From contig OZ247489.1 in NCBI GenBank assembly GCA_965233535.1, forward strand, positions 310,001-374,000: a stretch of DNA of 64,000 nucleotides, written 5' to 3'. A program made the position numbers and the translations under genes. The DNA is from Cytomitobacter sp965233535. GTDB lineage: Bacteria; Pseudomonadota; Alphaproteobacteria; CAJXXZ01; 1604HC. This document shows positions 35,734 to 44,188 of the stretch, piece by piece; the stretch's first letter is position 1, and every line of letters starts with the position of its first letter. The notes beneath the pieces are model-generated. The model was given only the letters and a program-made list of their open reading frames with translations, searched no databases and was not told the origin of the DNA.

Positions 35734-35934
35734 TAAGTTTGAGTTGTTGTCAGTTGAAATAATAATACAAATTGATTTTCTCGATTATCATAACTTTTAT
35801 AAGATTTTTTTGGCAAACATTACTTATTTGTATAAAAACAACTTATTTAACTTTAACTTATTTTGCATAAAAAGCATGCTCGAAAATAAAATTAAGCTTA
35901 TATAGCTGAGATTTGCTAATTTATGAGAAAGCAT

Positions 35935-36774
35935 TTATTTTTTACTTAAAGGGTGATATTTTTTTACTATTTGTTCTGCATTGACTGTGTGCGTATATAG
36001 TGAAGTGGTTTTTACACTTGAATGCCCTAAAACCTTTTGCACTTCAAGCAAATTCATTCCTTTATGTACTAAATCTGATGCTAATTTATGCCTAAAATCA
36101 TGAGGAGACACCCCTAATTTTTGAAGCCATAAAAAAACTGACTGACGAGTGATATGTGATTTTCCCGAATTCCATATATACTCTGATTTACTTTCTTCTT
36201 TAGCATTACAATATGTTTTTAGCGCACTAATCGCATTGCTTGTCATAAAAACTTGTCGTTCTTTTTTGCCTTTTCCAATCACCCTAAAACTTTTAGCATC
36301 TTTTTCAATAACATATTTAATATCACTTGATTTGATTTTAATAATTTCAGAAACCCGTAATCCAGTGCTGTATAGCATATGTACGATCGCTTTCAATCTA
36401 ATACTAAACATATCATTAGAATTGATGTTTTTTAATATTTCACTTATTTTGTCATTATTCATAATATTGAAATTTTTTCGCTCTCGCTTTATTTTTGGTA
36501 ATGTGGCATTTAAATTAAGCTGTAATTCTAATTGGCAAAATTTAATCCATTGGTTAATAGCCCTGATTTTTCTATCTAAAGTAGCGGTAGCTAATTTATT
36601 TTTGATAGAATGTTCTGAGTATTGTAAAATAATATTGTCACTCCATGTTTGATTTTCATACCAATTTAAAAATAATTCTACATCTCGTTTATAAGCTGAA
36701 ATAGAGTTTTGAGATAAATTTTTCTCATTTAATAAATCTACAAATAACGCTACTGTGTAATCAAGATTTTTCAT
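35935..36774 (-). CDS. Tyrosine recombinase of the XerC/XerD family
   Basis: Site-specific recombinase, 279 aa. The N-terminal SAM-like core-binding domain contains LSQNSISAYKRDVELFLNWY. The catalytic set is complete: Arg in STGLRVSE (about 140), Lys in GKGKKERQ, HDFRH (about 225), LGHSSVKTT (about 250) and the nucleophilic Tyr in LYTH (about 259). Gene length and composition fit XerD or XerC for chromosome dimer resolution at dif. No integrated element is seen beside it, so a housekeeping role is more likely than phage integration. The start overlaps the preceding membrane-protein gene by 14 bp. Which Xer it is cannot be told here. Confidence 0.88.
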   Translation of the reverse strand: MKNLDYTVALFVDLLNEKNLSQNSISAYKRDVELFLNWYENQTWSDNIILQYSEHSIKNKLATATLDRKIRAINQWIKFCQLELQLNLNATLPKIKRERKNFNIMNNDKISEILKNINSNDMFSIRLKAIVHMLYSTGLRVSEIIKIKSSDIKYVIEKDAKSFRVIGKGKKERQVFMTSNAISALKTYCNAKEESKSEYIWNSGKSHITRQSVFLWLQKLGVSPHDFRHKLASDLVHKGMNLLEVQKVLGHSSVKTTSLYTHTVNAEQIVKKYHPLSKK

Positions 36775-37405
36775 GATTTATAATATGGTTTGTTAAATTT
36801 TTCAATAAATCCTTGGAAATATACGTGATTTTTGCAACATCCACAATGTTTGTAGATAGCTCTTCTATAGCGTTTTTTAACATTTGATTGGTTTTATGTG
36901 AATCTTCTAATAATTGCTGAGAATGATCCAATTTTACAATTAATGATTGAATTTCCTCTTTTGAATACTCTTTGTTACTTTTTCCACTTTCTAAGTAATT
37001 TTCAAAAGTTTCGAAGAATTTTCTTGATTTATAGGCTGTAAACAGAAAACTTATAAACACAAACATTTCTATGCCAATGAAGTTGTAAAAGTGATCAATA
37101 TGCATATAAGAAAATAATGCTGGGTTTAATAGCATCATAAATAGCAAAGTATGAATTCTTAAATTCCATTTGCGGCTTAAATCTTTTTTAATCAAAATCC
37201 AATTTGATAAAATTAATTCTTTAGATCTGATGATCGCTCCGTATCCTTCGAATATTCCTAATTTATTTGATGTGAATTTATTTTGAACTAAAGAGCAAAG
37301 TAGCTCGTTGTTTCTAATTGATTTGAATATACACCAAGTGCAAAGTGTTATATTTAATAAAATTAAATAAGCAAACTCATGTATATTATAATTGTTGAAA
37401 TACAT
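36761..37405 (-). CDS. Membrane protein with C-terminal coiled coil
   Basis: No family recognised; 214 aa. Three hydrophobic segments are visible: FAYLILLNITLCTWCIF near the start, LLFMMLLNPALFSYMH, and FIGIEMFVFISFLFTAY. A soluble C-terminal part of about 75 aa follows that is likely to be helical or coiled coil (KEEIQSLIVKLDHSQQLLED). It overlaps the Xer-like recombinase gene by 14 bp, and the two form a likely operon. RmuC genes, which sometimes neighbour xer genes, have a related membrane-plus-coil layout, but I cannot identify this as one. Confidence 0.65.
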   Translation of the reverse strand: MYFNNYNIHEFAYLILLNITLCTWCIFKSIRNNELLCSLVQNKFTSNKLGIFEGYGAIIRSKELILSNWILIKKDLSRKWNLRIHTLLFMMLLNPALFSYMHIDHFYNFIGIEMFVFISFLFTAYKSRKFFETFENYLESGKSNKEYSKEEIQSLIVKLDHSQQLLEDSHKTNQMLKNAIEELSTNIVDVAKITYISKDLLKNLTNHIINHEKS

Positions 37406-37411
37406 ATTGCT

Positions 37412-37417
37412 ATTTTA
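37412..37417 (-). promoter_or_regulatory. -10 element of the membrane protein-xer unit, leaderless geometry
   Basis: TAAAAT on the minus strand, 6 nt before the ATG, with no ribosome binding site. Confidence 0.4.
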
Positions 37418-37637
37418 TATGCGTACTGATGAAAAAACTAGTTGTTTTTGTTTATCTTCTAAGTATTCTCAAAAAATTCAAGAAATTGTAGATTACAAAT
37501 AATAAGCTTGTAGCAAACAACTCTATTGCAATAAAAACATACTTATTGCCTGCTAATAAAATAGGATTTACTGTCCATTATGATTATAAATAGAGTGTAA
37601 ATTTTAATGCACAATTTTTTGATTGATGATTTTAAGA

Positions 37638-37711
37638 CGAGAGCGACGGGACTCGAACCCGCGACCCCCGGCGTGACAAGCCGATACTCTAACCAGCTGA
37701 GCTACGCCCCC
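37638..37711 (-). tRNA. tRNA-Asp (GTC)
   Basis: Cloverleaf with anticodon GTC in loop TTGTCAC. The acceptor GGGGGCG pairs with CGCTCTC using two G-U pairs; discriminator G73 is an identity element for AspRS. CCA is not encoded. Confidence 0.93.
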
Positions 37712-37724
37712 GTCTTAAAGTAAT

Positions 37725-37752
37725 CTTATAACAAATATATGCATCTTGTCAA
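37725..37752 (-). promoter_or_regulatory. Promoter of tRNA-Asp
   Basis: On the minus strand a consensus TTGACA (37747-37752), a 16-nt spacer and TATAAG (37725-37730), ending 13 nt before the tRNA. Confidence 0.65.
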
Positions 37753-37916
37753 TTTATACCATAACTAATAAATGACTTTGGTTTGTTGTGATAAAAAATT
37801 GATAGCATAAAGTTTGTTTTGCATTAGATGATTTTTGTCAATTTCAAGAATGCTTTATGTGATAGGCCGCCTAAAGAAGTAGGGTGGCAAATTTGACTTA
37901 CCCTTATATACAGCTT

Positions 37917-38154
37917 GCTTTTTGCTTTTTGCTTTTTGCTTTTTGCTTTTTGCTTTTTGCTTTTTGCTTTTTGCTTTTTGCTTTTTGCTTTTTGCTTTTT
38001 GCTTTTTGCTTTTTGCTTTTTGCTTTTTGCTTTTTGCTTTTTGCTTTTTGCTTTTTGCTTTTTGCTTTTTGCTTTTTGCTTTTTGCTTTTTGCTTTTTGC
38101 TTTTTGCTTTTTGCTTTTTGCTTTTTGCTTTTTGCTTTTTGCTTTTTGCTTTTT
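37917..38154. repeat. Perfect 7-bp tandem repeat array, 34 copies
   Basis: The unit GCTTTTT is repeated 34 times without a single change (238 bp). It lies in an intergenic region between tRNA-Asp and the suhB-like gene. Since 7 is not a multiple of 3 and the unit makes no stop codon, all six frames stay open. They encode AFCFLLF-type heptapeptides on the plus strand and KKQKAKS on the minus strand. Open frames of 80-119 codons across it are therefore probably artefacts. Confidence 0.97.
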
Positions 38155-38745
38155 GCTTGCGTGATTCACATAATGAATATTATGTTAAATTTATGGCAAA
38201 GAAAAGTGAATGTATTATTATGATTAATAAAATATTATTATGATTAATAAAATTGAAGAAAACTAAAATATGATGGCAGTATAAAAAAACAATCTAAAAA
38301 TTGATTTGAAGAAAGCTATTCCACATTTATTTAAATTTGAAGCAAATAATTTTAGATATAAAATAAATATAAATATAAAAGATATAAAAGGAAATCAACA
38401 TAACATAATGATTATTATTTTTTCAAAATCATGAAAATCAATCTGTACATCATGCAATAGACCCGAATCTGCAAAATGACAGGTGAAGATTATTTTATGC
38501 CTGTTTATCCATCTTGCTAATAATGAAAGAAATCGAAGATATGTAGAATTTTGAAATTGAAATGATTCACATTTCAGTTAGTGATTTAACATTAACCATT
38601 CTGCAATAAAGAATTTGATAATGACATGTAGATTCGAAATGAGAGTAAGACTTTAGTAGGACTAAAGAAGGTAAAATCACATATTGATGCTTCTTCAAAA
38701 AAATTGAAATTAGTTTGTTTTTAGTATATGTGTTCAAGCAATTGG
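38155..38745. other. 590-bp intergenic region after the repeat array
   Basis: AT-rich with stops in all frames. A 20-bp near-perfect tandem duplication (ATTATTATGATTAATAAAAT) lies at about 38214-38253. Short coding-like stretches in one frame are broken by several stops and might be a decayed gene. No RNA gene was recognised. Confidence 0.45.
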
Positions 38746-39537
38746 TTAGTTTAATGTTTCTGTATCAGTTTTATTACTATCTGTTTCATCAGATTGCTTG
38801 CTTTGTAAATCTTCAGCTGATTTTGCGATATATTTATGTAATAAGCCGTTAGAGCATATTGTTATAGAGTTTTTAGGAGTGCGAATTGTTTGTACTGTTC
38901 CCTTTGCTTCTTCAACAATGAGTGTTGCTGCAACAGAGTCACAAACATGTTTGCTATGCTCAATACATCCATCTAATCGTCCATTTGCAACATAAACCAT
39001 GCTTAATAATGAAGATCCTAATCGCCTGTATTTAAGATCAATCTCACTATTGCTTCCAAACATTGCTTTTTGTGGGTAAATATTTTTTGAAACTTGAATT
39101 GTTTTATGATTTAAAAAGGCACCCTCACCTTTTTCTGCATAATACATGTCCCTTTTGATTGGATCGAATACCATGCTACATATCACTTCATCATGATGCA
39201 TTACAGCTATAGAGCAACAAAAAAAACTAATTCCCCTAAGAAAATTATCTATTCCATTTAATGGGTTAATTACCCAGTCAAATTCAGAACCTTCTTGATA
39301 AATTTCTGTTTTAGTTATAATTCCATATTCAGGTCTTTTCTCATATAAAAAATTAATCATCATTTGAGATGCTTTGGTTTGATATTTTTCCAAGAATTTT
39401 TGTCTTTTTTCTAAAGCAATAAAAGGAATTTCATTAAAATCTCTAGATATCATTCTAGAAATTTTTTCAATGATTTCTGTCATTATAGTAATATGAGCTG
39501 ATCTTATTGGACTTTCCATTTCTACATGGTATGACAT
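38746..39537 (-). CDS. suhB: Inositol-monophosphatase family protein, SuhB-like, with altered metal site
   Basis: A 263-aa member of the IMPase/SuhB superfamily. The fold landmarks are present: GIITKTE, WVINPLNGIDNF (normally WVIDPLDGTTNF), SIAVMHHDEVICSMVFDPIKRDMYYAEKGEGAFLN, and CDSVAATLIVEEAKG (third metal Asp kept). Both Asp residues of the DPLDG motif are Asn, so Mg binding should be impaired. In E. coli SuhB also acts in rRNA antitermination with Nus factors, a role that does not need phosphatase activity. That role may be what is preserved here. The start overlaps the efp stop codon (TAATG), so translation is coupled to efp. Confidence 0.8.
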   Translation of the reverse strand: MSYHVEMESPIRSAHITIMTEIIEKISRMISRDFNEIPFIALEKRQKFLEKYQTKASQMMINFLYEKRPEYGIITKTEIYQEGSEFDWVINPLNGIDNFLRGISFFCCSIAVMHHDEVICSMVFDPIKRDMYYAEKGEGAFLNHKTIQVSKNIYPQKAMFGSNSEIDLKYRRLGSSLLSMVYVANGRLDGCIEHSKHVCDSVAATLIVEEAKGTVQTIRTPKNSITICSNGLLHKYIAKSAEDLQSKQSDETDSNKTDTETLN

Positions 39538-40118
39538 TATGATTTGAACCTTTCTTTATAAGTAGCATTTTCTGGGTCTACAATAACTTTATCGCCTACC
39601 TTAATATATGTTGGAACAGAGATTTTCATTCCATTTTCCAAAATAGCTGATTTATTAGATGAAGCTGCTGTTTGCCCCTTTATTACTGGATCAGCATCTG
39701 TAATCTCCATTACAACTGGGTTTGCAAACTCAAAACTAATGACTTTATCATTATGCATTTTAGCTTGAATTTCTATTTCATCTTGTAAAAAATTAGATAA
39801 TGGCTTGAAATCTTCTTTTTTAATTTCAAATTGCTCTCCATTGCCATCTAAAAACATAAAATGACAATCTTCTCCATCTTCATATAAAAATTGAGCATGC
39901 TTTTCCTCAAGAATTGCTTTTTGGACAGTTTCACTAGAATTAAATCTTATGTTTAATTTTGTATGCGAATTCAAACCCTTAAGCTCTACTTGTATATAAG
40001 CACCACCTTTTCCAGGTTTTACATGCTTTGTATCTCTAACTTCAAATAAGTCATTTTTATCTTTTAGCTCTATTATATTGCCAACTCTGATGTTAGAAAC
40101 ACCGATTTCTTGATTCAT
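39537..40118 (-). CDS. efp: Elongation factor P
   Basis: Three-domain translation factor that relieves stalling at proline runs; 193 aa. The KOW-like domain I carries the exposed loop KPGKGGAY, whose Lys is the residue modified by EpmA in many bacteria. Domain III has NPVVMEITDADPVIKGQTA and the C-terminal VPTYIKVGDKVIVDPENATYKERF, close to the family norm. It forms a two-gene unit with the SuhB-like gene. Either AGGT about 11 nt upstream or a GATATT box just before the ATG could set its start. The Pro-rich secreted protein at 1105 and Pro-containing IF-2 repeats are obvious clients. Confidence 0.95.
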   Translation of the reverse strand: MNQEIGVSNIRVGNIIELKDKNDLFEVRDTKHVKPGKGGAYIQVELKGLNSHTKLNIRFNSSETVQKAILEEKHAQFLYEDGEDCHFMFLDGNGEQFEIKKEDFKPLSNFLQDEIEIQAKMHNDKVISFEFANPVVMEITDADPVIKGQTAASSNKSAILENGMKISVPTYIKVGDKVIVDPENATYKERFKS

Positions 40119-40151
40119 ATCAATATCTTACCTGAAATCTTGATAAAAGTC

Positions 40152-40180
40152 TTGACTAAAGCGCAAAAAAAAATGAAAAT
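40152..40180 (+). promoter_or_regulatory. Candidate promoter of tRNA-Lys
   Basis: TTGACT (40152-40157), a 17-nt spacer and GAAAAT (40175-40180), ending 10 nt before the tRNA. Confidence 0.45.
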
Positions 40181-40190
40181 TGTTTGTGAA

Positions 40191-40263
40191 GGGCGCTTAG
40201 CTCAGTCGGTAGAGCACTTGACTTTTAATCAAGGTGTCGTAGGTTCGAACCCTACAGCGCCTG
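40191..40263 (+). tRNA. tRNA-Lys (TTT)
   Basis: Cloverleaf with anticodon TTT in loop CTTTTAA, acceptor GGGCGCT pairing with AGCGCCT, and T-loop GGTTCGAACCC. CCA is not encoded. It is read by the class I LysRS encoded at 24942. Confidence 0.93.
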
Positions 40264-40670
40264 CTCCTTCTTTTTTAATCATTTAAAATCACAGTAAAGT
40301 TTTTAGCATTCTTGAAAACATATTTTACATTCAATCAATTTTACTTGTGAAAATTGAGTTTACTAATGCCTGTATATAATTTAAAAAAATACAATTAAGA
40401 TGCAAAAAAATTTTATGCATATTGAATGAATTTCATCCAATACAAAGTAAAATAGAAAAATTTGTGAATGAGCTTACTAAAGATATAAGATGTTTTGAAA
40501 ATCTATACAGGAAAAACAACACACATATTGCCAATTTTGGTTTCAATAAATATAAATCTTTTGGAAATATTTCATCACAATATAAAAAAATAGATGAAAA
40601 AATATACCATATAATAGCAACTATTTTCACTTTTCAGATAATAGCTTCTTTAAAGTTATGTTTAGTTGAG

Positions 40671-43600
40671 TTAAGAGCAACCGCTTGTAGAGCCACAACT
40701 TTCACACTGTAAGCAAGTCCCTACTCTACGCATAGTAAATTCTTTACAATTACTGCACATATCACCGCTATATCCTAAGGATTTTTTCAGATCTTTATCT
40801 GACTGTATATCTGCTTCTTGCTCTTCTGTTACATGTGCTAAATGGTTCATATTTCTATATGTAATGCCCAAATCCCTTAATAGGTAATCAACAATTGAAG
40901 TAGCATATTTGATTCTGTCATGACCTTTAATTGGTCCACATGGTTCAAATTTAGTGAAAGTAAATGCATCAACATACTTTTCTAATGGAACTCCATGCTG
41001 CAATCCTATTGAGATGGATTTTGCAAGACAATTCATTAAACTTCTAAATGTTGCTCCTTCTGTTCCCATTCCAGATGTAAATATTTCTCGAACATCATTA
41101 TGCTCATTTTCACCAGTTGTATGGTAGAAGGTATACCCTCCGATTGTAACTTTTTGTGTATAGCCCTTTCGTTTCTTTGGCAACGATTCCTTTTGTCCTC
41201 TTTGCATTCCTGTTTCATCAGCTATAGCATTGTTGCTTTCTACAACTTTATCTTTCTTCTTATATGAAGTTTTTTTATTTGTTAAGTTTAATGCTTGCGC
41301 AAGCTTTGATCCATCTCTGTACAAAGCAATCGCTTTAGTTCCCAAAGTCCATGAAAGCATATATGCATCTCCACATTCTTTGATTGATGCACCCTCATGC
41401 ATGTTTATTGTTTTGGATACAGCTCCAGACAAGAATGGTTGTACAGAAGCAACCATTTTAATATGACCTTCTGTTGCAATGAATCTTTCTCCATGAGTAG
41501 CACAGTCAAACACAGCTAAGTGATCTTGCTTTATATGTGGAGCATTAGTTATAGAACCATTTCCACATGCAAATTTACTTGCCATTTGTCTGTCTTCTTT
41601 AGAAACTTGAAGTTTTGCAAATAGCTCAGCTGAATCTTTTACGCCAATTTTATTAAATAACTCTTCTCCAAGCACCCAAGTTGAAAATACAGACTCTACA
41701 TCAAATGAATTTTTCAATGCATCTGAAATCTTTTGTATGTGTTTTGCATCAAATCCAATATGTTCTAACATTTTGTTATTTAATCCTGGAGCTCCATCTA
41801 AATGTCCTTTTCCAATAACATGATCAATGATATCTGAAACTTGTTGTTCGTTATATCCTAATGATTGCAAAGCAGGCTTAATAGAATTATTAACAATTTT
41901 GAAGTATCCACCACCAGAAAGCTTCTTATGCTTAATTAATGAGAAATCTGGCTCTATTCCAAGTGTATCGCAATCCATCAAAAGACCAATTGTTCCGGTT
42001 GGAGCAAGTAATGTTACTTGAGCATTTCTATAACCATATTTTTCTCCATTTGCGATAACTTCATTCCATAAAGTTTTCAACCTATCTTTGGATTTCATAG
42101 GACATTTCTTCCAGTTTAGAATTATTGGCTTTACACCAATATTTGTAAGCTTTTCTCCAAAAACAGCAGCTTTATGATTTCTTATAACCTCTAACATGCA
42201 ATCTTTGTTTTCTTCGAATTTTGCAAATGACCCTAAGTCTCTAGCTAATTTAGCAGATGTGTTGTATGCCTCTCCATGCATTAAAGCAGTAATGTATGCT
42301 GCTAACGCTCTACCCTCATCACTATCATATGGCAATCCACTTTGCATTAATAATGCACCTAAGTTTGCATAACCAAGACCTAAAGTTCTAAATTCAAATG
42401 AACGCTGTGCAATTAATTTAGATGGGAACTGTGCCATTGTGATTGCGATCTCAAGAACTGTAGTCCACAACTGAACTGCATGCGCAAATTTCTCTTCATC
42501 GAAAGTCCATTTTCCAAAATTATGGTTATAAAATTTCAATAAGTTAATAGAAGCTAAGTTACAAGCAGTGTCGTCTAAGAACATGTATTCTGAGCATGGG
42601 TTTGAAGCATTGATTCGTCCACTGTTTTTACATGTATGCCAGTCATTAATAGTTGTGTCATATTGAATCCCAGGATCTGCACATAACCAAGCTGATTTGC
42701 TAATTTCATGCCATAGATACTGTGCTGATAATGTTTTGCACACTTCTCCTGTAGTTCTGAAAACAAGTTCACATTTTCCATCATTTTGTACTTTGACCAT
42801 GAAATCGTTACCAACTCTTACTGAGTTATTTGAGTTTTGTCCTGACACAACAGAATATGCTTCAGATTCAAACTCTGTAGTAAGAATTTTACAATCTATA
42901 TTTGTTTCACCTTGTTGTAGCAATTTAAGGATACGGTCCAAATATCCATACGGAACATCCTTTTCTTCAGCATTGCAAAGCGCTTCAGCTAATCCTTCAT
43001 TAAACTCAGGATCATATTTATGATCTTCATTTCCATCCCATGCATTACATGCAGCAACTAAGCTTTTAATAGCTTTGTGAATAATTTTAGAACCTGTACT
43101 TAAAAAGACAACTTTATCTTCTTCTTCACTTTTCCATTGAATGAATTTTTCGATATCTGGGTGATCTATATCAACAATATCCATTTTTGCTGATCTTCTA
43201 GTTGTTCCACCAGACTTAATTGCACCAGCATTTTCATCTGAAACAATTAAGAAGCTAAGCAATCCAGAAGAAATTCCACCAGAAGAAAGTTTTTCATCAG
43301 ACCCTCTTAGTGAAGAAAAGTTAGTTCCGCTTCCAGATCCAAATTTAAATACTCTTGTTTCTCTGGAAAACAAATCCATGATTCCACCTTCTTGTAGAAG
43401 GTCATCTTTAATAGATTGAATAAAACATGCATGTGGTTGAGGTCTTTCATATGCAGACGAAGAAGTACAAACTTCTAATGTTTGTGGATCTACAAAGTAA
43501 TGTCCTTGAGGTTCCCCTGCTATTCCATATGCCCAATATAAACCTGTGTTAAACCATTGTGGTGAGTTTGGGGCAGCTTGTTGCGTAGCGAGCATGTAAC

Positions 43601-44009
43601 ATAGCTCATCATGAAATGCTTTTGCATCTGCTTCTGAATCAAAATAGTTATTTGTCCATCCCCAATATGTCCATGCACCAACAAGTCTATCAAAAATTTG
43701 ACGTGCGTCTGTTTCACTAACAAACTTTTCATCTTCATTGCTTAACTTTTCTGTATCTGGAACAGATTTCTGTAACCACTCTGGAACACCTTCTTCGTGT
43801 ACTCGTTTGGTGAATTTAGGAATTCCAGCTTTTCTAGCATATTTTTGTGCCAATATGTCGATTGCAGTTTGTGACCATTGCTCTGGTACTAATATGCAGT
43901 TATATGCTTTGACGACTTGTCCATCTAAACCTATAATTTTACTGCTTTTTTCAACAAAATTAATGTTCTCATAAGGATTTGATTTCGTAAAACGTCTAGT
44001 AAATTTCAT
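40671..44009 (-). CDS. nrdJ: Adenosylcobalamin-dependent (class II) ribonucleotide reductase
   Basis: Reduces ribonucleotides to deoxyribonucleotides using a coenzyme-B12 radical; 1112 aa, the long alphaproteobacterial form. QQAAPNSPQWFNTGLYWAYG, FGSGSGTNFSSLRGSDE, GGTTRRSAKMDIVDIDHPDI and NPCSEYMFLDDTACNLASINL (with active-site Cys) are conserved. The C-terminus has a CxxC-type cluster (CSNCKEF, CLQCESCG, GCS) that supplies electrons to the active site. No class I genes are in the window. If this is the only reductase, the cell needs cobalamin, probably from its host. GAGGTACT before the ATG is a clear ribosome binding site. Confidence 0.96.
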   Translation of the reverse strand: MKFTRRFTKSNPYENINFVEKSSKIIGLDGQVVKAYNCILVPEQWSQTAIDILAQKYARKAGIPKFTKRVHEEGVPEWLQKSVPDTEKLSNEDEKFVSETDARQIFDRLVGAWTYWGWTNNYFDSEADAKAFHDELCYMLATQQAAPNSPQWFNTGLYWAYGIAGEPQGHYFVDPQTLEVCTSSSAYERPQPHACFIQSIKDDLLQEGGIMDLFSRETRVFKFGSGSGTNFSSLRGSDEKLSSGGISSGLLSFLIVSDENAGAIKSGGTTRRSAKMDIVDIDHPDIEKFIQWKSEEEDKVVFLSTGSKIIHKAIKSLVAACNAWDGNEDHKYDPEFNEGLAEALCNAEEKDVPYGYLDRILKLLQQGETNIDCKILTTEFESEAYSVVSGQNSNNSVRVGNDFMVKVQNDGKCELVFRTTGEVCKTLSAQYLWHEISKSAWLCADPGIQYDTTINDWHTCKNSGRINASNPCSEYMFLDDTACNLASINLLKFYNHNFGKWTFDEEKFAHAVQLWTTVLEIAITMAQFPSKLIAQRSFEFRTLGLGYANLGALLMQSGLPYDSDEGRALAAYITALMHGEAYNTSAKLARDLGSFAKFEENKDCMLEVIRNHKAAVFGEKLTNIGVKPIILNWKKCPMKSKDRLKTLWNEVIANGEKYGYRNAQVTLLAPTGTIGLLMDCDTLGIEPDFSLIKHKKLSGGGYFKIVNNSIKPALQSLGYNEQQVSDIIDHVIGKGHLDGAPGLNNKMLEHIGFDAKHIQKISDALKNSFDVESVFSTWVLGEELFNKIGVKDSAELFAKLQVSKEDRQMASKFACGNGSITNAPHIKQDHLAVFDCATHGERFIATEGHIKMVASVQPFLSGAVSKTINMHEGASIKECGDAYMLSWTLGTKAIALYRDGSKLAQALNLTNKKTSYKKKDKVVESNNAIADETGMQRGQKESLPKKRKGYTQKVTIGGYTFYHTTGENEHNDVREIFTSGMGTEGATFRSLMNCLAKSISIGLQHGVPLEKYVDAFTFTKFEPCGPIKGHDRIKYATSIVDYLLRDLGITYRNMNHLAHVTEEQEADIQSDKDLKKSLGYSGDMCSNCKEFTMRRVGTCLQCESCGSTSGCS

Positions 44010-44188
44010 AGTACCTCTTTCATATAAAGTAACCTTAAAAAGCGATGTAATCCAGACGTTGAAAAGAAAATTTAATTATGTTAAGGGGATACTTTTAGCA
44101 TAAAAATGCTTGTTTTGTATGTGAGAATAATAGTTTGATTTTACATATAAATATATGTGTGAATTTAGATACATTGCTAGTTTGAATG

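Noticed and set aside
35714..35905. 63-codon open frame overlapping the end of clpX
   Set aside because: AT-rich composition, starts inside clpX, no homology or start signal.
35935..36774. Tyrosine recombinase as evidence of an integrated phage or island
   Set aside because: No att-like repeat, phage gene or compositional change around it; a Xer housekeeping role fits better.
37917..38154. CRISPR array
   Set aside because: The array is a contiguous 7-bp tandem repeat without spacers, and no cas genes are present.
37884..38243. Several plus-strand open frames of LLFAFCF repeats
   Set aside because: They arise from the stop-free 7-bp repeat read in each frame; not supported by a start signal. 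The minus-strand KKQKAKS frame is kept only as a question in the findings.
40422..40712. 96-codon open frame between tRNA-Lys and nrdJ
   Set aside because: It runs into the nrdJ 3' end on the opposite strand, ends in antisense sequence, has no ribosome binding site or clear -10, and no family is recognised.
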